Assembly: GCA_010093605.1 (NCBI GenBank)
Contig: MU004194.1
Span: 915,793-979,792, forward strand
Length of the DNA: 64,000 bases
Source of the DNA: Lophium mytilinum
Taxonomy: Eukaryota; Ascomycota; Dothideomycetes; Mytilinidiales; Mytilinidiaceae
Direction: 5' to 3'
In this document: in pieces, positions 55,086 to 64,000 of the stretch
Numbering within the stretch: the first letter of the stretch is position 1
How the letters are laid out: each line of letters begins with the position of its first letter
Made by a program: the position numbers and the translations under genes
Notes under the pieces: model-generated
The model's database searches: none
What the model saw: only the letters and a program-made list of their open reading frames with translations
Told to the model about the DNA's origin: nothing

Positions 55086-57147
55086 GAAGATGAGAGGGAA
55101 GGATGGGGGTGGAAGAAAGTGGTGGGCATTTTTGAGAGATGGAAATGTCGAGATGCATGCGATGCTGGGACGATGAGATGCTGAGACGATAAGAGTTTAA
55201 GACAATGAGTTGTTGAGACGGTTCGGGTGTTTTGGTTGTTCATTTGCATGTGCAATGAGAGTTGGGGTTTGGGTGTTGGGGTTCAGCGAGAAGTGTGTTT
55301 TGGAATTTATCGTAATAGGCGACGCTCTGCTTATGAGTGTGGCCTTGGTAGCAGCTGTTTGATGTTTTATGGAACTATCCCAAAAATCAGGGTCTATTTT
55401 ATTTTGCGGTTTCCACGTGTTCTTGTCTAGTCTCGGATTGCTACCACCGCCGACTCAAAGGTTTGATGGCAAATAACACTGAAATGTGTCCACGCGAACT
55501 GAAGAATAGGCCTATTGGGGTCGCTGTGATGAACTCTTTTCAGTGCCTTAAACTAGGATACATCACTGATACAACGACCAGTGTCGTATTGTGCTTAGAA
55601 TATTCCAAAATAGGAGGTTTGAAGCGCTGTATCTCGTCAAGGATGCATAAGCTACGGTCTCAGACCAGCGGATGTAACACTGAAGATGTGGACGTCACGT
55701 GAGCCGTGGCGGTGCAAATGGACTCGTTACGTAGGTCCTGTCTACCTAGGTAGATGCCCGAGTCCAAGGTTTCTTTTTGACACATTGGAGAAAACCTCGA
55801 AGAATAGGTGAGATGCCAAGACCTGAAAAGGAAATACAGTGAAAGCAGGAGACATACAAGCTTCTGTGCCTCGATGTCTAGAGCCTAGTGGGTACGAGAG
55901 CGTTTCTAGCCATTTGAAGAGGCTAAAATATGCTTACTTGAAGCTTCGTACCTTCTCCCTATTCAAGAAAAGCATAGACGGGGATCCCAGCTTGTCCGTC
56001 ACCGTTTGTGCAAAGCGGCAGACTTGGAGCGACTCGAATCTTGAGCTGACACTGCTTTTCAGGCCGTCGCCCTGACTGCTGAAACTTCTACATAGTAGAT
56101 TAATTTGAGTGGTGATACGAGCGGGTACGAAACTGTGGCGGCCGCGGTGGCTGTGCTGGCCCCCGATGTGCACCTGCAGTACCTGACCTCTAGCGACGCG
56201 AATGAAACGAGTCCGAACATAGATATGACATCGTGCCGTTGCTAAGGAGCACCGATTGCGGGCCTGACAGGGACTCTGGTGCATGGCGTGGTTATTTCAG
56301 GGTCGTCAACTGAAGAGCAGCCACGTCGGGCGCCCACTGTATCAGCATCCCCAATTGATCGACTTCACTCTCACTACATAGTCCAGTTTCTCCCCGGGGC
56401 CCGAGAGCAGGAAGAGGGTCCAGCAGACAATGGAGAGGGCCAGCTCCAGCGCCCGTCGAGCTCCAGCTCGCACAAAGAAAACACGAGGGGACGGTTTCGG
56501 AACAGCAGGCCGAATCAGAGCGGGGCGCAGGCCTATCGAAGAGGCATAGCACAAGCGAGCAGGGCGCCTCTGAAGCCCTGGCACTGGAGCACTGGAGCCC
56601 TGTCGCCGCTTTTCCGGTGAGCTTGATAGAGACAGCTGCCGCATGAGGGACTCCATAGCGCTGTTTGGTCGTCACTTCGCAGCATTGCACGAGGCAGCGT
56701 GGGCATGAGCAGGACAAAGGAAGCAGCAACACGCAGCAGCACGAGGCTCCTCTCTCCGCACTCTGGACATGAGGCCCAATGTTGGGTGGGGGACAGTTTG
56801 GGCGCTGCTTCGCCCTCGCACGGCCTGAGGAGTGTGGTGAATAGCGAGAATGATGACCCGGTTCGCAAAACGCACTGCAGAATCCCTCGCCCGCCCACAG
56901 TGCCCAGGTGCCGCACGCCTCAGGCCAGGGCTCCCTCTCGCAGCTCGCAGCACCAAGCATTGCCTGCGCCTCTGCCCGCTTGTTGACTCTGCCCACTGCT
57001 GCCAATTCGTGCTTGGGTTAGGCGTGTGCGCTGCGTGGCGGCCAGAGGTGATTTAAGCTAAGCGCTTTTGTTGCTGTCAGCCCCTCAGCCTCCCTCAGCT
57101 GGAATAACCACCCACTCGACTACAAGTCTCCTCCTCCCGCAACATTC
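55086..57147. other. Intergenic between LPMO and Hsp70-like gene
   Basis: 2.1 kb. A GC-rich part (56300-57060) has overlapping ORFs on both strands, none with a motif. The final 100 nt are a pyrimidine-rich leader to the Hsp70-like gene. Confidence 0.45.
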
Positions 57148-59568
57148 ATGTCGTCCATGAATGCTCGCTTCAAAAACCTCGTAGGATCGAAGCGCCGATC
57201 GAGCAACAACGTCTCGCCCGCAGGCGGCAATACTCAGATTCCTCAGCCGCGACCCACCTCTCTCTCGCCCTCAACCTCGAGCACTACCTCGCTGCCCTCG
57301 ACCGCCATGAACCCCCAGCAAAACCCGCTGGGACGTCCTCCCTCGTATACCTACGCTCCCCCGGGCGGCCTCGCTCCCGGCCAGCAGCAACAGGGCCGCC
57401 CGCACTCTCCACTGCCGCCCATCAACACCGCCGGCGCCCCCCACGGCTATCCGCCCCAGCAAATGTACCAGCAGCAGCCCCAGGGCCCGCCAGGCTACCC
57501 CCCTCCGCAACAGCAGCAGCAGCCGCAGGGCGGATACGGCGGAGGCTACGGTGCGCCGCCTCCAGCTGCCGCGCCCGCTCCCCAAGGCCCGCAGTCGTAC
57601 ACCAGGCCGGGCGGGGCAGTCGAGGTTGAGGCTGCGGGACGGTCCAAGGCACAGCTGATTGTCGGCATTGATTTTGTAAGCAGTGTGCATATCGAATGGG
57701 CGAATTTGTACTGACTGGACTGCAGGGCACCACTTTTTCCGGCGTTGCGTTTGCCTTTGCAACAAACACCGAGGCCAAGGAGGACATCATCACCGAATGG
57801 CCAGGCGCGGGCAACCAGACCAAGCAGAAGGTAGGCCATTGGACCCCGATGAGCCTCACAGTTGCTAACTCACCGACTGCACAGATTCCCACGGTCCTCT
57901 ACTACGACCAATATCAGAAGGTTGTTGGTTGGGGCCCGGACATTGCTGATGCTTTAGCTCCCACGGGCTACCCCAAGCCAGGCGTACAGAAGGTAGAATG
58001 GTTCAAGCTCCAGCTCATGCTGTCGGGCAACACCTACATTGATCCCATTAACCTGCCACCCCTTCCCCCGGGGAAGTCTGAGATCGATGTTGCCGCCGAT
58101 TATCTGTTCCACCTGCGCCAAGCGATGCGAAACCAGCTGCAGAAGACGTTGGGCGAGGTTTTCAACCGAGAGGAGCGCAACATTCGATACTACCTGACGG
58201 TGCCTGCCATTTGGAATGATGCTGGAAAGGCCGCCACGCGTGCTGCAGCCATCCAGGCCGGCTTCCTGCGTGACGAGAACGATAACAGGCTGACGCTTAT
58301 CACCGAGCCCGAAGCTGCGGCCATGTTCTGCTCCAAAACTGGCCTTCTCAACCTGAAGATGCATGACGCCGTGCTCATTGTCGATTGTGGTGGTGGAACC
58401 GTGGATCTGATCGCCTACGAGGTGGAAGAGGAGCAGCCCTTCTCCGTTGCCGAATGCACAGCTGGGTCAGGTGACTCATGTGGCTCGACAGCCCTCAATC
58501 GTAACTTCAGCAACATCCTGCGCGCCAAGATCAGGAAAATGAAGTTGCCGGACGGGTCCAAGACAGCTGGGAAAGTCTACGCAAAGTGCATCATGGACTT
58601 CGAGAACAGGATAAAGGCCGATTTCCGAAACAACGGCCAGAAGTGGGCCGTGGATGTGGGCATTGAGGCCGAGTTCCCTGAAGCCGGCATCGAGGAGGGG
58701 TACATGACTTTCACGAACGAGGAGATTTTACAGTGCTTCGAGCCTGTGGTAAATAGGATTTTGGAGTTGGTTCGGAACCAGATCATCGCCATTCAAGCGC
58801 AGAACAGGGCATTACAAGTAAGTTGCACCATACTATTTTACTTACCTTGGTATCGTAAACTAACCATGTCAGAATGTCCTGGTTGTCGGTGGTTTCGGTG
58901 CCTCAGAATATCTTTTCCAGCAAATCAAGCTTCACGTCCCACCTCAATTCCAATCCAAAGTTGTCCGTCCCATGGACTCTGTCGCCGCTATCGTCAAGGG
59001 TGCCGTCACCGCCGGTATCACCGAACGTATTGTGACGCACCGTGTGGCCCGTCGTCACTACCTTATGGCTACTCTCCAACCCTTCAAGGAAGGTCACCAC
59101 CCCGAGCAGTACCGTGTGCCGTCTCTCGATGGCAAGGACAGGTGCAAGTACACTCGCCAAATTTTCGTGCAGAAGGGCCAGCGTGTTAAGATCGGCGAGC
59201 CTGTCAAGGTCTCGTTCTTCCGACAGGTCGCGCCGGGTGCAACGCTCATGTACGAAGATATCCTGTACGCTTGCGATGACGACGTGTGCCCCGAATATAC
59301 CAAAGATCCACGTAAGTCGTTTCCTAGTACATCTATGTCTAACCCAATCCATACTAACCTTCATCCAGGTATCAAGGAAGTCGTCACTCTCACGTCGGAT
59401 TTGTCCCGCAAGAACCTGGAAAAGGATTTTGAGCGCATGGACACCCCACAAGGCACATTTTACCGCGTCTACTTCGACATCTATCTCACGCTCGATGGTT
59501 CGGAATTCAACGCCGAACTAGTGTGTCAAGGGGAGGTCATGGGCCGCTGTTCTTCAAGGTTTAGGTAA
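57148..59568 (+). CDS. Hsp70-like ATPase (HSPA12-type actin-like fold) with Pro/Gln-rich N-terminus
   Basis: Five exons (57148-57675, 57726-57830, 57885-58817, 58873-59311, 59369-59568) give 734 residues. Residues about 20-165 are disordered and rich in Pro, Gln and Gly (YPPQQMYQQQPQGPPGYPP, GGYGGGYGAPPP). The actin-like ATPase domain follows: phosphate 1 loop IVGIDFGTTFSGVAF, RYYLTVPAIWNDAGKAATR, LITEPEAAAMFC, phosphate 2 loop LIVDCGGGTVDLIAYEV, and NVLVVGGFGASEYLFQQIK for adenosine binding. No substrate-binding domain or EEVD tail of canonical Hsp70 is present, matching the HSPA12-like group common in fungi. Intron 1 splits the phosphate loop between DF and GTT. Client or role unknown. Confidence 0.9.
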
Positions 59569-60659
59569 AGCATTATCGATGGCAAAAGAAAAACGCGTAT
59601 TGTGCATGCTGGATGAAAGGTAGGCGTGATCTGCGTTGTATCGGAAAGCAGAATTGGAAGAAGCGCGGGAAATGGATTCTATTGATGTTGATGATGAGGC
59701 GAGAGATTCTCCAAGCATACCCCCAAACTCGTCAGATCTCTTTTTGGTTGGTCGTTGGCAAGCGAGGTAGCAACAGGCCATGACCCCATCCACCCTATGT
59801 TTCATGCCACTGCGTCTGCATGACCGTGGCATGTTCGCGCTTGGGGAGTTAGTTTCTGTCTGTTCATAATCCGAGGCGCGTGCGGCGATATTACAGCGGT
59901 AGACTTTTATGAGTGTGGATAGTTCCAAAATTACAGTCGACTGAGGAAGTGCATTCATAGGACATTATCAGAGCTAACGACTTCCAGAACAGCTCGAGAA
60001 CAACGAAAAGCTTTGGTAGAGGGCCCCTGTGCGCCTATACTTAGTATCAAACTCGACTCCGGCTGGTATTTCAGGTATAGCGTGGCCTTGGCGTGATCAA
60101 CGCAACCACGGACTGACTGCTTCGAGGTCTGGTCCACGGGTGTTCTACCTCCACCAAGGCGTCAAAGCACCCACCATTCTCATGGAACTCATCGCTCAAT
60201 CCCGAACCCTATCTTTATTTACCTAGGCAAAGCTTGGAACAGCGACACCTTGTCTACCGTCAGATTTACAGCTACCTCGACCAACATGCGCGACTTCGCT
60301 CCACCAACCTCACGGATTTGCATCGTGATAGGATCCCTACTGGGGCTTCTCCCGGACCGTAGACTGCCTAATTAAAGAAGTGGACCCTCAACAGTCTCCT
60401 TCGTCCTTGCCTTGTTCTATTCTCAGGGTTTGACTTGCGTAGTAAAGACCCAGCGCGACCTCCTTCCCCACTGCAGCTGTCAAGCCTCAGCTAGATTGTA
60501 TCCACTTCCAGTGTCATCCAAACTTTAGCTTTACCGTAGGCACGCCATCGGCTCCTCGTCGAATGCTGTTAAATGTACAATCCCCCCTCAACCGCATGCT
60601 CCACCTCCACCTCTTTTTTCCCCTCTGCCTTCTCCTCCTTGCTATCACACGCAGACACC
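59569..60659. other. Intergenic upstream of the repeat wall protein
   Basis: 1.1 kb. The end is pyrimidine-rich (CTCCACCTCCACCTC), as in strongly expressed fungal genes. No gene recognised. Confidence 0.45.
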
Positions 60660-63600
60660 ATGAAGTCTGCAGCTATCGCGGTCCTCGCCTTCGGCGGTGC
60701 TGCACTCGCTGCTCCTACTCTTAACCCAGGCGAGCTTGGCATTCCTGACTCTGCCCAGCTTGTATCCTCCTTGGAGAACTCAGCATCGGCACCTGCTGCT
60801 AAGCTGGTTTCAAAAGTCGACCGTGTTGTCAACGGCAACGAAGGGGCCCAAACCTCGGCGCCCGCGGTACAGGCTGCACAATGGAAGAGAGGCGGCGCAG
60901 AATATGAAGATGGCTCAGGGTGAGTTGTGTTACTCTCATACATCACACCATCAATCATATACGCTTAATGCCACGCAACCCTGACTGTTCCGCCTGTCCA
61001 CGACACATGGCCTACTACAAAGTGGTACTGAAGCACCCCAAGCGATGGGAGAAAGATTCACGCCAACGCACCTCCGATTTCTCAACTGAAGTTCATATTT
61101 GCTAACTCGTTGACATAGTGATGTGTGCATCGGTGGCACAACTCTGGTGACGGTCACCGGTCACGGTGGCTGCCAGGGGGGCAAGCCAACCCCGTACGAA
61201 ACTCCCAGCTACGAGACTCCTATCTACGAGACTCCTAGCTATGAGACTCCCAAGTACGAACAGCACGGCAAACCAACCCCGTACGAAACTCCTAGCTACG
61301 AGACTCCCAAGTACGAGCAGCAGGGCAAGCCCACTCCGTACGAGACTCCCGCGTACGAGCAGTACAGCAAGCCTACCCCGTATGAGACACCCAGCTACGA
61401 GAAGCCTGGAAAGCCTACCCCATACGAGAGCTCTTCCTACGACGCCGGAGAGGCTTCTTGCCAAGGCTGCGGATATGAGGGATTGAAAGGAAAATTCGGC
61501 TATCAGTCGACCTCCTCTTCCTCTTCCTCTTCCTGCTCCTCTCCATACGGTTATCCTGAGGCCACCCCGTACAAGACCAACACCGTGGGGTCCTCTACTT
61601 CCAGCTACCATGGAGCCGAAAAGAGTGCCCACCCGTACCACCAGCATGCGCATGGGCATGGCGGGTACGAGGCCGAGAGCTCTACATCTAGCTATGAGCA
61701 ATATAGCAAGTCGACCCCGTATCAGGCTGAGAGCTCCACTCCTAGCTACAAGCATTTTGGCAAGCCATCCCCGTATCAGGCCGAGACCTACACTCAAGAC
61801 CTATTCCCCCCGTACCAGGCCAAGACCTATTCCACTTCTAGCTACGAGCAGTATGTTAAGCCAACCCCGTACCAGGCCGAGACCTATGGCGCTTTTACCT
61901 CCACTTCTAGCTACGAGCAGTCCGGCAAGCCTACCCCGTATCAGGCTTCGACCTCCACTTCTAGCTACGAGCAATACGTCACGCCTACTCCTACGCCTAA
62001 GGCACAGGGTGGGTTCCAATGGTTCGGATGGTTCTGGAACGGACGCGACAAGACCACTTCAACTTCCGCTTCAACTTCGTGCTCAACTTCAACTCTGTCC
62101 TCGACTTCTAGCTATACTCCCGTCTACGGCTGGGCTGACAAGTCTACTTCAACTTCGTCCTCGACTTCTAGCTCTACTCCCGTCTACGGATGGAATGACA
62201 AGTCTACCCCATACGAATCCTCGACTTCATGCTCAACTTCAACTTCGTCCTCGACTTCATGCTCAACTTCAACTTCATCCTCGACTTCTAGCTATACTCC
62301 CGCCTACGAAAATGTCAAGTCTACCCCCTACGAGGCCGAGACTCCCACCCCTACTCCCGCCTACGAGAATGCCAAGTCTACCCCCTACGAGGCCGAGACC
62401 CCTACTCCTACTCCCGCCTACGAGAATGCCAAGTCCACCCCCGAGGCCGAGACCCCCACCCCTACTCCCGCCTACGTGGAGCCCGCGACGCCTGAGGCCG
62501 AGACCCCGACTCCCACTCCCGCCTACGTGGAGCCCGCAACGCCTGAGGCCGAGACCCCGACTCCTACTCCCGCCTGGGTAGATCCCGCCCAGCCCGTAGC
62601 CGAGGAAACTCCCGCCACATGCCCAGGCCCTGAGTGCAAGAAGCAACAGAAGCGCGGCGAAGTCCTCATCGAGGAGGCAACTCCCGCCCCCTACAAGGCG
62701 GAGGAGACCCCTGTCTACGAAGCTGAGGAAACTCCCTGCAGCAAGAGCGAGTTTGGGAACGGTGGCTATGCCGAGACCCCAACTCCCGCCTACGAGGAGA
62801 AGCAGTACGGCAAGCCGACCCCCTATGAAGTCGAGACCCCAACTCCCGCCTACGAGGAGAAGCAGTACGGCAAGCCAACCCCCTACGAAGTCGAGACATC
62901 GACTCCCGCCTACGAACAGCAAGGCAAACCCTCCCCCTGCCATCACTGCGAGCACAACGAGGGCTTCGAGACTCCCGCCTTTTCGACCCCTGGCTACGGC
63001 TACCCTGAGGTAACCCCACCACCTGGGCAGTACGGCACCTGGACCTCCACTACCACCGGCACTTTCTCTGATCCCACCACCACCTCCAACACCTTCTCAG
63101 AGTCTGCCACCACCGTCACCGTCTCCACCACCGTGACCGATGCCACCACCGTGACCGATACTGCCATCCCCACCACCGTGACCGTCGCCCTCGAGGCTCG
63201 CGGCGGAGGAGGCGTCGGCGGCTACGGAGGCTACAACAACCATGATTGGGAGACCTCGAGCTCGTCAACTTCGGGCTCCTCGTCCTCGAGCGACCCGGCC
63301 ACGACCACCTCTAGCAGTTCCGCGACCTCAGCATCGACCTTCGACGGCACTGCCACCGAGACTGACATTGTTACTGCCACCGAGACCGACGCCACCACTA
63401 CTGCGACCTCCACCGTAGCCACCGTGACCATGACCGATGCGGCTGGCCTCTTGCCCCGTGGCGGAGGCTACGCCAACGGTTACGGCAATGGCAACGGCTA
63501 CGGCCACTATGGCGATGCGCATGAGTGGACCACTACTGAGTCCTCAAGCTCGAGCTCGTCAACCTCGGGCTCTTCCTCGAGCGATCCGGCTACGACTACC

Positions 63601-64000
63601 TCGAGCAGTTCCGCCACCTCAACGTCGACATTCGATGGCACTGCTACCGAGACCGACATTATTACTGCTACCGAGACCGATGCCACCACCACTGCCACCT
63701 CCACCGTAGCGACTGTCACCGTGACCGATGCCGCCGGCCTCTATCCCCGCGGTGGCGGGAAGCATGGCTATGGCAGCTATGATTACGGCTACATTGATCA
63801 CCGCACTGAGTTTTCGTCCACAACCTCGAGCTCCGCAACCTCGAGCTCTGCAACCTCAAGCTCCACAAGCTCCTCAACTTCGAGCGACCCCGCGACGACC
63901 ACGTCCAACTCGAGCCAGTCTAACTCAGCGACCGTGACCGAGACTACAACCTCTACCGAATCCGAGACGGCCACAGTCACTGATGACGTTACTGCTACCG
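60660..64000 (+). CDS. Long secreted, repetitive Ser/Thr/Pro/Tyr-rich cell-wall-type protein, runs off window end
   Basis: Exon 1 (60660-60919) encodes a signal peptide (MKSAAIAVLAFGGAALAAP) and a pro-like segment ending QWKRGGAEYEDGSG, with a Kex2-type KR. A 199-nt intron leads to exon 2 (61119 to beyond 64000), open throughout. About 1045 residues are visible. Repeats in order are KPTPYETPSYETP units, SSYEQYxKPTPYQAE units, Ser/Thr runs with SSTSSYTP, TPTPAYENAKSTPYEAE units, a doubled TPTPAYEEKQYGKPTPYEVE, then modules of 86 and 97 residues that start at ARGGG, PRGGG and PRGGG. Few Cys. High Ser/Thr implies heavy O-glycosylation. The C-terminus, where a GPI signal would lie, is outside. 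Likely a wall or surface protein; alternatively a Kex2-processed repeat precursor. Confidence 0.85.
61180..61440 (+). repeat. Tandem repeat coding for (K/S)(P)(T)PYETP and SYETP units
   Basis: Units of 15-48 nt built on TACGAGACTCC, in frame with the wall protein. At least a dozen YETP/YEQ steps, imperfect and slightly diverged. Confidence 0.8.
61680..61990 (+). repeat. Tandem repeat coding for SSYEQYxKPTPYQAE-like units
   Basis: About six imperfect units of 45-60 nt built around AGCTACGAGCA and CCGTATCAGGC, continuous with the wall-protein frame. Confidence 0.75.
62080..62300 (+). repeat. Ser/Thr-coding tandem repeat (TCCTCGACTTC units)
   Basis: Short units TCCTCGACTTC(T/A)AGCT and GCTCAACTTCAACT repeat several times, including a near-exact doubling at about 62217-62276. 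Confidence 0.75.
62290..62580 (+). repeat. Tandem repeat coding for TPTPAYEN/VEP...EAE units
   Basis: About five units of 51-63 nt, each with ACTCCCGCCTACG(A/T)G and GAGGCCGAGAC. The first three carry YENAKSTPYEAE, the last two YVEPATPEAE. Confidence 0.75.
62770..62920 (+). repeat. Doubled 66-nt unit (TPTPAYEEKQYGKPTPYEVE)
   Basis: Two nearly identical copies, about 62775-62840 and 62841-62906, differing at very few bases, so a recent duplication or gene conversion is likely. Confidence 0.8.
63190..64000 (+). repeat. Three large modules beginning at Arg-Gly-Gly-Gly
   Basis: Boundary Arg codons lie at 63199-63201 (LEARGGGG), 63457-63459 (LLPRGGG) and 63748-63750 (LYPRGGG). Each is followed by a Gly/Tyr/Asn-rich patch, a Ser run, DPATTTSSSSAT, TFDGTATETDI, and a TATSTVATVTxTDAAG stretch. 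Modules 1 and 2 are nearly collinear; module 3 is incomplete at the window end. Confidence 0.8.

Noticed and set aside
56292-57005. Minus-strand ORF of 237 codons
   Set aside because: Cys/Ser/Ala-rich random composition, no motif, in the upstream region of the Hsp70-like gene.
61180-64000. Regular repeats considered as a CRISPR array or satellite
   Set aside because: They lie in one open reading frame downstream of a signal peptide, and the units vary in a codon-consistent way.

Overview
This 64 kb window looks like nuclear DNA of a filamentous ascomycete (Pezizomycotina; a Dothideomycete is my best guess, at low confidence). The reasons are many short introns of about 45-120 nt with GTRNGT donors and CTGAC-type branch sites, fungus-restricted families (TRI12-type MFS, PTH11-like rhodopsin-fold protein, AA9 LPMO, 2EXR, DUF7729) and mid-range base composition. 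I called 23 gene models and rebuilt exon-intron structures by eye from splice signals, reading-frame continuity and remembered family consensus. No rRNA, tRNA or CRISPR was recognised.

Layout. (1) 1-11.6 kb, all minus strand, mostly housekeeping: exportin-T (LOS1, cut by the window start), an aminoglycoside-phosphotransferase-like protein with an N-terminal zinc finger, S-formylglutathione hydrolase, the RNA polymerase subunit RPB6, a disordered Cys-tailed protein and a DUF7729 surface protein. (2) 13.7-32.3 kb, an accessory region: a small unknown ORF, a TRI12-like efflux pump divergent from a short-chain dehydrogenase, an ABM-like monooxygenase whose 5' end is doubtful, a 2EXR protein, a PTH11-like seven-TM protein, and a cytochrome P450 divergent from a sugar-transporter-type MFS. 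Oxidoreductases with transporters suggest a catabolic or detoxification neighbourhood; there is no PKS, NRPS or terpene synthase. (3) 33-39 kb: a giant acidic protein with OB folds at both ends, of the telomeric POT1/Cdc13 type. (4) 39.3-44.2 kb: three tandem minus-strand protein kinase paralogues that share an unusual ATP-loop and a C-terminal WAF tail; a hAT-like MITE lies between the first two. (5) 45.5-52.7 kb: CFIm25 (NUDT21), a disordered Lys-rich protein and poly(A) polymerase, so two parts of the mRNA 3'-end machinery lie close together. (6) 54-64 kb: a secreted AA9 lytic polysaccharide monooxygenase, an Hsp70-like ATPase with a Pro/Gln-rich head, and a long repetitive secreted wall protein that runs off the end and carries repeated Arg-Gly-Gly-Gly boundaries resembling Kex2-type processing sites.

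The most interesting candidates are the three-kinase family, the repeat wall protein with regular putative processing sites, the two-OB-fold acidic telomere-type protein, and gene-structure oddities (two GC-AG introns, a hidden last exon in RPB6, a NAGNAG acceptor in LOS1, and a phosphotransferase gene with a degenerate catalytic loop and a stop at its canonical splice acceptor).
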